Below are positions 11,242 to 18,982 of a DNA stretch of 64,000 nt, in pieces. A program made the position numbers and the translations under genes. Position 1 is the stretch's first letter. Each line of letters opens with the position of its first letter. Origin of the DNA: Pseudomonas bubulae (GTDB lineage: Bacteria > Pseudomonadota > Gammaproteobacteria > Pseudomonadales > Pseudomonadaceae); assembly GCF_900618535.1 (NCBI RefSeq), contig NZ_UYJA01000002.1:496001-560000 (forward strand), written 5' to 3'. The notes under the pieces were generated by a model. The model did no database searches, was not told where the DNA came from, and worked only from the letters and a program-made list of their open reading frames with translations.

Positions 11242-11380
11242 TTGGACGTCCGGCACTGACCGGCACCAACTAGCAAGAAACACCCTGAAGCCCGCGTAAT
11301 TGCGGGCTTTTGGTTTTTTGGGTCTGGCAAGTTCTGGCAGCTTTGTGCATCGCCAAGCACCGTGTTTATGTGGCATGGTA
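11230..11380. repeat. attL-type direct repeat at guaA 3' end
   Basis: The sequence from GAGTGGGAAT (the last guaA codons and stop) through the guaA terminator to TGGTA recurs in the same orientation at 24304-24453, with roughly 85% identity judged by eye. The most conserved part is CACCCTGAAGCCCGC, the terminator, and GGGTCTGGCAA to ATCGCCA. This marks the left end of the island. Confidence 0.88.
11288..11312 (+). terminator. guaA terminator within attL
   Basis: Hairpin AAGCCCGC/GCGGGCTT with loop GTAATT and a T-rich tail. The right repeat keeps the same hairpin at 24361-24384 with one loop change. Confidence 0.88.
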
Positions 11381-11522
11381 CGGGGCATTGACTGAGCCAA
11401 ATGCCATGCTCGGTGTTCGATACCATGTCGCCTTTGTGGGTAAGGGCATGGTATCAAGACTCATAATCCACCCGGTTTTATTGGGTTTTCTCGCGGTTTT
11501 GGGTGTGTTTCTGAGCATGGTA
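11373..11522. promoter_or_regulatory. Repeated GCATGGTA sites (possible integrase arm sites)
   Basis: GCATGGTA occurs at 11373-11380, 11446-11453 and 11515-11522, with TACCATG inverted at 11421-11427, all within 150 bases before the integrase. CATGGTA occurs again at 24235-24241 near the right end. Such short repeats near att sites are typical binding sites for the integrase N-terminal domain. Confidence 0.5.
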
Positions 11523-11548
11523 TTTTTTGAACGGAATTCGCGAGCCTC

Positions 11549-12766
11549 ATGCTGACCGATACCAAGCTACGTAATCTCAAACCGAAAGAAAAACTCTACA
11601 AAGTGAACGACCGTGATGGACTTTACGTAGCTGTCACGGCTGCGGGCGCAATCTCGTTTCGCTACAACTACTCCATCAATGGACGACAGGAGACGATCAC
11701 GTTTGGTCGCTATGGTGTAGGTGGAATCACGCTTGCAGAAGCGCGAGAGCGGCTTGGTGAAGCCAAAAAGATGGTTGCGGCTGGCAAGTCACCTGCCAAG
11801 GAGAAAGCCCGTGACAAGGCACGTAGCAAGGGAGCAGAAACGTTTGATGCCTGGGCCGAGAAATGGCTTCGCGGGTATCAGATGGCTGACTCGACCCGTG
11901 ATATGCGGCGCTCTGTTTATGAGCGTGAGCTGAAACCGAAGTTTGGTAATCAGAAGCTGGTGGAAATCAACCATGAGGACCTGCGAGCGCTGACCGATGC
12001 AATCGTGGAGCGAGGTGCTCCAGCAACGGCGGTGCACTCCCGTGAGATCGTAATGCAGGTTTTCCGATGGGCGATTGAGCGTGGCCAGAAGGTCGAGAAC
12101 CCGGCCGATCTGGTACGTTCTGCGAGCATCGCTAAATTTGAGCCTCGTGACCGCGCTTTGGGTCCAGACGAAATCGCGTTGATGTACCAGTACTTGGACC
12201 GTATCGGCACCGCCTCCTCCGTGAGAGCGGCGGCTAAACTGCTGTTGCTCACCATGGTTCGAAAAAGTGAGCTGACCAACGCCACCTGGGATGAGATCAA
12301 TTTTAGTGAAGCCCTGTGGACCATTCCGAAAGAGCGGATGAAGCGACGCAACCCCCATTTGGTGTTCTTGTCTCGGCAGGTGCTGGATTTCTTCATCGCG
12401 TTGAAGACGTTTGCCGGTGGTTCAGAATACGTCTTTCCTTCCCGGTACGATTCTGATCTGCCAATGAGTACCGCAACCATCAATCAGGTACTGACGCTGA
12501 GCTATCGGCTCGCGCAGAAAGAAGGGAAGCCGCTGAGTAAGTTCGGACCGCATGATTTGAGACGGACAGCTAGCACGCTGCTGCACGAGGCGGGCTACAA
12601 CTCAGACTGGATTGAGAAATGTCTTGCACACGAGCAGAAGGGTGTTAGGGCTGTCTATAACAAGGCCGAGTATCGAGAGCAGCGTACTGCGATGTTACAG
12701 GACTGGGCCGATATGATTGATGAGTGGACAGCCAATCGGCCCCGTTCGGGCGACGGTTACAGATAA
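11549..12766 (+). CDS. P4-type tyrosine integrase
   Basis: Site-specific recombinase of 405 aa. Residues 1-90 are the P4-integrase N-terminal DNA-binding domain, with the GLYVAVTAAGAISFRYNY strand pattern. A SAM-like core-binding domain covers ~100-195 and the catalytic domain ~205-385. Catalytic residues seen are Arg238 (MVRKSEL), His335 and Arg338 (HDLRR), His361 (LAHEQ) and Tyr370 (AVYNKAEY). The full set suggests an active enzyme. It lies directly inside the left guaA repeat and reads into the island, as expected for the integrase of this element. Confidence 0.96.
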   Translation: MLTDTKLRNLKPKEKLYKVNDRDGLYVAVTAAGAISFRYNYSINGRQETITFGRYGVGGITLAEARERLGEAKKMVAAGKSPAKEKARDKARSKGAETFDAWAEKWLRGYQMADSTRDMRRSVYERELKPKFGNQKLVEINHEDLRALTDAIVERGAPATAVHSREIVMQVFRWAIERGQKVENPADLVRSASIAKFEPRDRALGPDEIALMYQYLDRIGTASSVRAAAKLLLLTMVRKSELTNATWDEINFSEALWTIPKERMKRRNPHLVFLSRQVLDFFIALKTFAGGSEYVFPSRYDSDLPMSTATINQVLTLSYRLAQKEGKPLSKFGPHDLRRTASTLLHEAGYNSDWIEKCLAHEQKGVRAVYNKAEYREQRTAMLQDWADMIDEWTANRPRSGDGYR

Positions 12767-12789
12767 TCAAGTTAGAGCTTCGGTCGTTT

Positions 12790-13620
12790 TTATCTCATTG
12801 CCTGTTTTCGCCCCCGTCGCTTGATGGCGGCAGAAACTGCTTGGCGTGATACGCCAAGTTGGCGGGCGATTTCCGCTTGATTCGTAATGCCTTGGTTTAA
12901 CAAATCATCCATTGAGCTTGTTGGTGACTTGAGTGCCTGGAGCTGGTTATAGGCATTTTTCCTGACTTCTGCCCATGTCTCGATATCCCACCTAGGGAGG
13001 ACGGCAGCTCCTTGGGACCAGATTTTTTCAATTAAATCCTCATACTCTAGTGTGAACCTCCGGTCGCGCTGGTAAGCGCGGCGAGCTTCATCGCTACGCC
13101 GCGGATTGTGAACTTCACAGTAGAGTTTACTCGGTCTCGCTGCGCCCTCGGGATGGGCCGGTAGGGCTGAAGGCCGCAGTAATTCGCCGTGGCGTGCCCA
13201 AGTAGAAACTAGCATTCGGCGCTCCACATGCTCACGGAATGCTGCGACCGAAAAGTCCCCGCGCAACTCCTGCATGTCGCAGTATCTCCCCAGCATGCGC
13301 GGGGGTTCGTACTTGCCGAACTCTCCCTTCAATGCTCGTTCATAGCGAGCCACCAAGGTATCGGTTTTTTTCCGGGCTTCTGTACGAATAGATTCTGTTA
13401 GCGGCACTGCTTTGATATTTCCGCGTTTTAGACGCTTGAAGACCTTTGGCGCCGCCATGCTGATCGCATATTCGGTAGATCGCCAGCATAGCTCGCAGAA
13501 GCACCACTCGTAGTGGTTGCTCAACTTCGCACGGATGCGATCAGACGATGTATCGCTTTCTCTAACCAGCACTTTCAGAAGCGGATCGTATGTGCTCGAC
13601 GCTTTTTCATATTTTCCCAT
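12790..13620 (-). CDS. Unknown island protein with Cys motif and C-terminal HTH
   Basis: Not recognised as a named family. The 276 aa protein has an N-terminal CFCELCW motif (residues ~41-47) and a later YCEVHNPRRSDEARRAYQRD motif. Together these could ligate a metal through Cys and His. The last ~35 residues read as a helix-turn-helix (NQAEIARQLGVSRQAVSAAI) followed by a basic tail. It is divergent from the AlpA-like gene, with ~110 bases between starts. A DNA-binding regulator or accessory of the mobile element is possible. Frame length, its isolated strand and the HTH support a real gene. Confidence 0.7.
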   Translation of the reverse strand: MGKYEKASSTYDPLLKVLVRESDTSSDRIRAKLSNHYEWCFCELCWRSTEYAISMAAPKVFKRLKRGNIKAVPLTESIRTEARKKTDTLVARYERALKGEFGKYEPPRMLGRYCDMQELRGDFSVAAFREHVERRMLVSTWARHGELLRPSALPAHPEGAARPSKLYCEVHNPRRSDEARRAYQRDRRFTLEYEDLIEKIWSQGAAVLPRWDIETWAEVRKNAYNQLQALKSPTSSMDDLLNQGITNQAEIARQLGVSRQAVSAAIKRRGRKQAMR

Positions 13621-13729
13621 CGCCCGATGATAGCTCTGGATGACAACTAAATTCTAACTTTTTTGCGTCCTGATTCTGGCGTTAGAAGGCATTGTCAAGC
13701 ATCTGATAACTCTGAAGGAAAGTGACCTC

Positions 13730-13957
13730 ATGGAGAACAAGCCAAAGAGTAAGACGCTCATCAACCGCAAGAAATTGCACGCGATGATCCCGCTTGCTGA
13801 GCGCACCATCTACAACATGGAGCAGCGGGGCGAGTTCCCGCGCCGTATCGCACTAACCAGTCGGAACGTTGCGTGGGATCTGACTGAAATCGAAGAATGG
13901 ATTGACGCGCGCAAATCGTCGGGCACTCACGCTATTCGCCCAGGAATGGGGGTTTAG
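13730..13957 (+). CDS. AlpA-family regulator/excisionase
   Basis: A 75 aa MerR-like winged-helix protein of the AlpA family. The pattern LIPLAERTIYNMEQRGEFPR then WDLTEIEEWIDARK (approximate residues 15-62) is diagnostic. AlpA proteins on P4-type elements activate the integrase gene or act as excision directionality factors. The ATG follows GAAGGAAAGTGACCTC. The next genes follow without a gap, so it probably begins an alpA-repA operon. Confidence 0.88.
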   Translation: MENKPKSKTLINRKKLHAMIPLAERTIYNMEQRGEFPRRIALTSRNVAWDLTEIEEWIDARKSSGTHAIRPGMGV

Positions 13958-13959
13958 CC

Positions 13960-14103
13960 GTGGCGAGTGATGTACTGGCGGTGTCCGGGAATGAACCGCT
14001 TGTGCTGAGTTTTATGCTGCCGGTTGTAGATGGATCTGAACTTGATTGCGGGATGAGCTGTTGGCATGCATCGCGTCATATGCTGGGCCAATCCCTTGAC
14101 TAG
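13960..14103 (+). CDS. Possible 47-codon ORF between alpA and repA
   Basis: A GTG-started frame begins 2 bases after the alpA stop (VASDVLAVSGNEPLVLSFML at the start, ending MLGQSLD) and overlaps the first codons of the repA frame. It may be a small translated gene coupling alpA to repA. No family is recognised, and the spacing is the main support. Confidence 0.3.
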   Translation: MASDVLAVSGNEPLVLSFMLPVVDGSELDCGMSCWHASRHMLGQSLD

Positions 14104-15178
14104 CGGCGGCCATGGGCAACTTCTAGTTGGCAGTCTGTTGTCACGGATCGAAGAAAATCACGCCGCGTACCGCAAGAAGCTGGAGGCCGCAGCACTTCCG
14201 GGCGAGTCGATTAGGGAAATAGAGGAGCGACTGCGTACCGAAGAAAAAAAGAGGCCTCCACGCCAGGATCTGCCAACGCCAAGGTCGCCAGTTGCAGCTA
14301 AAAAGGCGATACCTTGCCCGCGTGAACACGAAAGGCAGGCTGATTCCGTTGTACCTTCGCGGTACGAAGTAAGCGCCCGCGATAGCCGCAGCATGATGGA
14401 TGTGGCTGTGTTCCGAATATCCAAGCAGAAAAAACGGGCGGGAGAAATCAGCCGCTACAACCTTTCAGACGGTTACGTCGAGGTCACAGCTGGCCCATAT
14501 GGCATGGCGTCAATTTGGGATTATGACATCGTGCTAATGCTGATTTCTTATCTAACAGAGGCTATGAATCGCTACCGAGAAGGGAAGGGTGAGAAGCCGT
14601 GTCGTGTGTTCAAATCGCACGTGTCTGACATTTTGAAATTCTGCCGGAAGGGCGACGGAAGCCGCCAATTTAAAGAAGTAGAGGGTGCTCTAGATCGCCT
14701 CAAAGGTACGACTATCAAAAGCGTGCGGGAAAGCTCCCCACGAAACGGTAAGCGCAGCATGCGGGAGGTAGAGTCCGAGGGATTGATTAGCCACTATCGC
14801 GTAATTTCGCGTACTGACACCGGCAAGGTGGCCAGTGTCGAGATTGAGGCACCTAACTGGATATATCGGGAAGTCACTTCGGGGGCAAAGCCGGACATTC
14901 TGACAGTGCACCCTGATTATTTCCTGATCGAATCGGGAATAGGGCGTTTTGTCTACCGATTGGCGCGCCGTGCCGCAGGTAAAGACGATGCAAAGTGGGC
15001 ATTTAAAACTCTATATGCGCGTAGCGGCAGCACCGGGACGCTCAAAAAGTTCTCGGAGAACCTGCGCAAGGTCATCGCAACAGATGATTTACCCGAGTAC
15101 GGCTTGGTGGAAGAAGTTGGCCTGAGTGGGCCGCAGCTTGTAATGATGCGTCGATCAGATAAGAAAATACTGAAATAA
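14066..15178 (+). CDS. Plasmid-type replication initiator (RepA-like)
   Basis: Up to 370 aa, resembling RepA initiators of broad-host-range plasmids. The conserved part starts near residue 108 (SRSMMDVAVFRISK) and includes SRYNLSDGYVEVTAGPYGMA, IWDYDIVLMLISYL, FKEVEGALDRLKGTTIKS and the winged-helix-like FVYRLARRAAGKDDAKWAFKTLY. Such proteins bind iterons and melt the adjacent AT-rich DNA. Four iterons and a DnaA-box-like site lie directly downstream. The start is uncertain: residues 1-100 are poorly conserved in appearance and the first ATG overlaps a preceding frame. Confidence 0.82.
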   Translation: MHRVICWANPLTSGGHGQLLVGSLLSRIEENHAAYRKKLEAAALPGESIREIEERLRTEEKKRPPRQDLPTPRSPVAAKKAIPCPREHERQADSVVPSRYEVSARDSRSMMDVAVFRISKQKKRAGEISRYNLSDGYVEVTAGPYGMASIWDYDIVLMLISYLTEAMNRYREGKGEKPCRVFKSHVSDILKFCRKGDGSRQFKEVEGALDRLKGTTIKSVRESSPRNGKRSMREVESEGLISHYRVISRTDTGKVASVEIEAPNWIYREVTSGAKPDILTVHPDYFLIESGIGRFVYRLARRAAGKDDAKWAFKTLYARSGSTGTLKKFSENLRKVIATDDLPEYGLVEEVGLSGPQLVMMRRSDKKILK

Positions 15179-15180
15179 GG

Positions 15181-15345
15181 TCCCTAATAGACGGTACTCC
15201 AGAACACTAAAGGCCCGGAGATGGCCATTTTTCCGTTTGAATGTGTACTCCTGTGGATAGACCGTCTATTGGGGGCCATTCACCGTCCATTAGGGGCTGA
15301 TCCACCGTCTATTAGGGGGCGCATCACCGTCTATCAGGGACTGCA
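15181..15345. repeat. Iteron array, putative oriV
   Basis: Four direct repeats with core ACCGTCTATTAGGGG start at 15261, 15282, 15304 and 15326, giving 21-22 base spacing (two helical turns). An inverted copy is at 15181-15195 just after the repA stop, and another inverted half copy at 15791-15802. A DnaA-box-like TGTGGATAG (15252-15260) abuts the first repeat. The array lies next to a replication-initiator gene, as in theta-replicating plasmids. Confidence 0.88.
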
Positions 15346-15350
15346 TATTG

Positions 15351-15430
15351 TTGTAAGTGATTGAAATCAATGGGTAATAAAACCGTTTTTCTTCCTAAAT
15401 CTTTATTTAAATCTATTAAATCTCTTAAAG
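15351..15430. other. AT-rich stretch beside the iterons
   Basis: About 80 bases of strongly AT-rich DNA (TTTATTTAAATCTATTAAAT and similar) follow the iterons. This is the usual place of the melting region of an iteron origin. The following 15431-15800 shows no convincing gene. Confidence 0.55.
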
Positions 15431-15802
15431 CCTATTTTGCTTTGGCAGTGTCCGTCCTCTAAGCACCTGCCCTCTCTGATATGAAAAAGCGTTCCCTACG
15501 CTCACAAACTGTTGCTTGAGATCGACTGCGGCCGTCGTAGCGCACATCCATATCATCGAACCAGATTCCGGCAGGTCTGCCACCAGACAGATCGTAGAGA
15601 GCAACGACGGACACCAAAAAGAGAGCATGTGAGCGATTTCAGGTAATTTGGCAGCCAAGCAGCCAGCACCGACTATTACGTAACACACTGGACGAGCTCT
15701 CGATCTATTCAGTGATTTCATTGGCAATGCAAGGGCGCACTTTCTGGCTCGGGCTTCGCACAAGATGGTCTAGAGAGTCTTGGTGGTGTGTAATAGACGG
15801 GA

Positions 15803-15827
15803 ATAAAAAGCCCCGCAAAGCGGGGCA
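15803..15827 (-). terminator. Terminator of the traK-trbL operon
   Basis: On the minus strand, GCCCCGCTTTGCGGGGC is followed by TTTTTA. It lies a few bases after the last small frame of the transfer operon. Confidence 0.85.
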
Positions 15828-15832
15828 TGTCA

Positions 15833-16146
15833 TCAATGCTTGGATTCGTTGAGCCTCTGCTGTTCAGCAAGCAGGTCCAGCCGGATTTCGTCGAGGTGCT
15901 TGCGTTGACGTCTGGAACCAAAGAATGGCAACAGATGAAGATCGCCCAAGTCGGAAAATGTCTTTATCCCACAGGTACCATCCCCAGTTGCACCTCCGCG
16001 TGTAGGCGGATGTAACGTCCGTCAAGCGTATCTAGTAAAGGGCCATGCCCTTTGGCTCGCAGAAGTCGTCCAAGCGCCCAGAAACCTACACCAAGAACGA
16101 AGAAGCTACCCAGCATGAAAAAGCCAAACAGAATGTCTGCAATCAT
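15833..16146 (-). pseudogene. Small membrane-protein gene, probably frameshifted
   Basis: The frame from ATG 16146 overlaps the trbL stop by ATGA and gives 60 aa. It starts with a hydrophobic segment (MIADILFGFFMLGSFFVLGV) and ends at TAA near 15964. Just after GTGGGA the minus-one frame continues with a coding-looking charged tail (LGDLHLLPFF, RRQRKHLDEIRLDLLAEQQR, then NESKH and TGA at 15833). One extra G near 15967 would join both into a ~104 aa protein ending right before the terminator. Either a real frameshift, a programmed one, or a 60 aa gene plus a 38-codon TTG-started gene. Function unknown. Confidence 0.55.
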
Positions 16147-17816
16147 GATTGTTCACCCGGTGATTGAGTCTTAGGCGACGGAGCCGCTTCTTTGGTGCCG
16201 CTTTCAGTTTCTGCAGCTGTGGCCAAGTCAGCTCCATGTATTACGTTTGCAGGCTCCCTTCCTTCTCCGTTGTCCACGTTGTCACCACCTGAGTTAGGAA
16301 CAGCTTGTGGAGTACCGGCGCCCAGCGAAATTCCTGCGGTCCCCTCCATACCGGGCACAGACATAGCGGCCATGAGTCCAACTGCTCGGGTTGCGGCTGA
16401 TGCCACGTTATGGGCAGACAACCCTCCACCATTGTCTTGCGCACCTCCTGCGTACTGCTGAGAGGCTTGCAAGGTCGATTGCAAACTACTGCCGCCCTGA
16501 TCCTCTTGTGGATTCGTCTGCGGCTGCGCGGCGGCTTTGCCCTTGGAATCGTCGCCGTTGCCTAGCGCAGCTTTCGCCGCCTTTTTGGCTGCCTGCTGCA
16601 CGCCTTGGCTTGGCTGCGTCAGTGGGCTGCCGCCGCTAGGGCCACTAGAGGCGCTACCGCCGATTTTAGCTCCGGCTGATTTAGCGGCAGAACTACCGCC
16701 AGTGCTGGACCCGAGGCCCGAGCTAATAGCGCCAGTGCTGGCTGTGCCACCACCACCGGCAAAGCTGGAGTTGATTGCGCTGGCCAGACCTCCGGTGCCA
16801 ATACCCCCGGGCGCGGCCGCTACACTTGCGCCACTACCACTACCACTCGCACCGATTGCCCTGGCCGCTGCCGGAGCTAATGCGCCTGCCGTGGCAATGG
16901 TAGCCGCCGCGGCTGCTGCACCAGCTACACCAGCCGCGGCCATGCCGCCAATCGCACCGCCGCCACCCGAAGAAACGCCGCTAATCATGCCCGCGATCAG
17001 TTCGGGAATGGTCTTGGTCAGGTAGGCGCATACCAGCGATAACCCCACCAAGGTCATCAGAGAGGCTTCGTCATTGGTATAAGCAACCTGCCACTTCTTC
17101 GCGACAGTCAGAATCAAGCCGACTATCAACGTCACCATAAATAGCTTGGCACCCACGGAAACTGCGTAGCGAATAACAGCCATCGTGTATTCCCGTGTCC
17201 ACTGCGATGCGCCGAAAGCCATGAATAGAACAGAGGCGTTGATAACGACATAAGCCTCGACCAATGTCACAAAAATGAATGCCGCGATGAAAGCAAAAGC
17301 CATCAGAACGAGGATGGCAGCCAAGGCAACGACGATACTCTGCGAAGGGTTGAAAACGCTCATTCCGGTCAGGATGGCACGAGAAAACTCGACCGCCGTC
17401 GCAAACATATCTCCTGGCATTAGCTCAGGGCTTGGCAAGCCTGCTGCATGTGCCCCAGCTTGTCGGAAACTGTTCACAACCGCGCTTGCCCACTCCGTTG
17501 AGTGATCGAGCAGTATCAGGAAAAAACCGATGACCATGATGAAGCGGATTAGCTCGCCAACTAGCTCGCCGAAGTCGACTTGTTTGAATACCATCGGGAA
17601 GAATGTCCACACAAACTGGATGAGTGCCAGACTCCAAAATAGGTTCACCGCATAGCCATGAAGGCGAGGGGCCCATTCGTTAGAAGCCTCAAGAATCATG
17701 TCCAGCAAGCCCTGCATTGAGGTGTCGCTTTGGGCTAGATCGACTCCTGCAGCTGCACTCCCTGCAAGCAGCATTAGAAATAGTCCGCTGCAGCCAGCAA
17801 TCATAGGTACGCGCAT
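16143..17816 (-). CDS. trbL: TrbL/VirB6-like mating-pair formation protein
   Basis: Inner-membrane T4SS channel component of the IncP TrbL/VirB6 type, 557 aa from ATG 17816. After a signal-like segment (to ~residue 24) there are about six hydrophobic segments in residues 45-290, including FWSLALIQFVWTFFPMVFK and FVTLVEAYVVINASVLFMAF, both typical of TrbL. The C-terminal ~260 residues are low-complexity Ala/Gly/Ser/Gln, also usual here. The chosen start lies one base after the preceding stop and behind an AAGGGG ribosome site. A longer frame to 17879 exists but overlaps that gene. Confidence 0.88.
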   Translation of the reverse strand: MRVPMIAGCSGLFLMLLAGSAAAGVDLAQSDTSMQGLLDMILEASNEWAPRLHGYAVNLFWSLALIQFVWTFFPMVFKQVDFGELVGELIRFIMVIGFFLILLDHSTEWASAVVNSFRQAGAHAAGLPSPELMPGDMFATAVEFSRAILTGMSVFNPSQSIVVALAAILVLMAFAFIAAFIFVTLVEAYVVINASVLFMAFGASQWTREYTMAVIRYAVSVGAKLFMVTLIVGLILTVAKKWQVAYTNDEASLMTLVGLSLVCAYLTKTIPELIAGMISGVSSGGGGAIGGMAAAGVAGAAAAAATIATAGALAPAAARAIGASGSGSGASVAAAPGGIGTGGLASAINSSFAGGGGTASTGAISSGLGSSTGGSSAAKSAGAKIGGSASSGPSGGSPLTQPSQGVQQAAKKAAKAALGNGDDSKGKAAAQPQTNPQEDQGGSSLQSTLQASQQYAGGAQDNGGGLSAHNVASAATRAVGLMAAMSVPGMEGTAGISLGAGTPQAVPNSGGDNVDNGEGREPANVIHGADLATAAETESGTKEAAPSPKTQSPGEQS

Positions 17817-17817
17817 G

Positions 17818-18009
17818 TCAGTACCCCTTGGCGCCACCGCGACTGTTCGGGCGCTCATTGAATTGTTTGTCGGCGGCATGAGACTGGTTGATCTTTTCGG
17901 TAACCACTATGCGGTCATTAGAGATGGAACATATGATGCCGACCAGAGCTGCCCCTCCAAGTCCAGATGCTACACACAGCACAATAAGAAGCCATTTAGA
18001 GAACTTCAT
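17818..18009 (-). CDS. Small membrane protein in the trbK position
   Basis: A 63 aa protein between trbJ and trbL, the position of the entry-exclusion gene trbK in IncP plasmids. It has one N-terminal hydrophobic segment (about 5-30) and a soluble tail. A clear lipobox is not visible, so identity with the TrbK lipoprotein is positional only. Its last 15 residues (QFNERPNSRGGAKGY) nearly repeat the C-terminus of the adjacent TrbJ. The DNA is also similar over ~60 bases, showing a tail duplication. The ATG follows the trbJ stop by two bases. Confidence 0.7.
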   Translation of the reverse strand: MKFSKWLLIVLCVASGLGGAALVGIICSISNDRIVVTEKINQSHAADKQFNERPNSRGGAKGY

Positions 18010-18011
18010 AG

Positions 18012-18752
18012 TCAGTACCCCTTCGCGCCGCCGCGAGTATTTGGGCGCTTGTTGAATTGCTCGGAGGCGGCGTCGCCGACCGACTGACGCGCGGTTTCTT
18101 GGGCTATGTAATTGCCCTGCAGGGTAATTTGAGTCGCCACCAAGTCGCGCAGTTTCTGAAGCTGCTGCACGTTTGAAGCGGCAATCTCGTTCCCAGCTTG
18201 GATGGCCTGCATCCGACCCGATGATGACTGCGAACGGTTCACCAGTTGTTCCAAGTGTGCATCTTCCGTCTCAAATGTGCTGGTATTCATGCCTGCTGCC
18301 TGCATAGCTCTTTTTGCGTTATCAAAGCCTTGCGCCGACCATTTTTCGTAGCGATCCGGCATTACGTCAGTCGCCTTACTGCTCGACTGGAGAAATTTCT
18401 GCAAATACGCCTCATACCCGGGAAACTGCGTATTGAATTGCGAATCGAGATTCGCCACATTGCGGCCTAATGACTGCGCCCTGTTGTAGATGCTTGTTAC
18501 ACGCTGCATGTCTTGGGTGATCCGGCCAAACATGCTGTTTGGCAACGGAGTCCCCTGCGTGACCATATTGTTGTATTGCTGAACTTGTGTCGAAAGCTGC
18601 TCTGCAGTGTTCAACGCCGTATTGACTGCTTCTGCGTACTCGAACATCTGTTGATAGAATGTAGAGCAGTTTGTGCAGTAGATAGCAAAGGCGTTCTGCC
18701 ATGTAAAAAGCAAAGTAAAAACTGTTATTAATAATCTCCATCCATTTATCAT
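18012..18752 (-). CDS. trbJ: TrbJ/VirB5-like mating-pair formation protein
   Basis: Periplasmic or pilus-tip T4SS protein of 246 aa. Start ATG at 18752 (MINGWRLL) follows GGAG, overlaps the traK stop by ATGA, and gives a signal peptide ending NAFA. The mature part has the TrbJ pattern: IYCTNCSTFYQQMFEY with two Cys, then a long alpha-helical coiled region (QLSTQVQQYNNMV, GFDNAKRAMQAAGM, ARQSVGDAASEQF). TrbJ is needed for pilus assembly in IncP systems and trbJ-trbK also act in entry exclusion. The C-terminal tail is shared with the next small protein. Confidence 0.88.
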   Translation of the reverse strand: MINGWRLLITVFTLLFTWQNAFAIYCTNCSTFYQQMFEYAEAVNTALNTAEQLSTQVQQYNNMVTQGTPLPNSMFGRITQDMQRVTSIYNRAQSLGRNVANLDSQFNTQFPGYEAYLQKFLQSSSKATDVMPDRYEKWSAQGFDNAKRAMQAAGMNTSTFETEDAHLEQLVNRSQSSSGRMQAIQAGNEIAASNVQQLQKLRDLVATQITLQGNYIAQETARQSVGDAASEQFNKRPNTRGGAKGY

Positions 18753-18982
18753 TTTTGTCTCCAATGCGAGCCTGTCATGATAAATGAACGCGATTGCTTG
18801 CAATAGCGAGCGACGTAACGTGTGAACTGCACATATCCAAAGCTAAATCGATCAGCGTATTCGGTGTAGAGCCGAGTAAGGGGGTGGCCGAGCAGTATTT
18901 TCGTTTCTAACTCCTTCCTGATCGAGAAGAACTCAGCACGGCCAGCTCTTCTTTTGATAGGCTTTAGACTATTACTTTGCAT
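18749..18982 (-). CDS. traK: TraK-like oriT-binding protein
   Basis: A 77 aa basic protein matching the N-terminal DNA-binding part of IncP TraK: RAEFFSIRKELETKILLGHP then YADRFSFGYVQFTRYVARY, a helix-turn-helix-like arrangement. RP4 TraK is longer (134 aa) and binds and bends oriT. The gene points away from the oriT-like region and traJ, exactly as traK and traJ flank oriT in IncP plasmids. Its stop overlaps the trbJ start, placing it first in the traK-trbJ-trbL operon. Confidence 0.75.
   Translation of the reverse strand: MQSNSLKPIKRRAGRAEFFSIRKELETKILLGHPLTRLYTEYADRFSFGYVQFTRYVARYCKQSRSFIMTGSHWRQK

Noticed and set aside
11230..11400. tRNA gene as island insertion site
   Set aside because: No cloverleaf or CCA end is seen. 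The repeat is the guaA 3' end and terminator instead.
15261..15345. CRISPR-like short repeat array
   Set aside because: Repeats are spaced by only 21-22 bases start to start with 6-7 base gaps, too short for spacers, and lie beside repA. They are iterons.
15425..15763. 112-codon minus-strand frame after the origin
   Set aside because: No start signal or family likeness, and a composition that does not look coding. Treated as intergenic.
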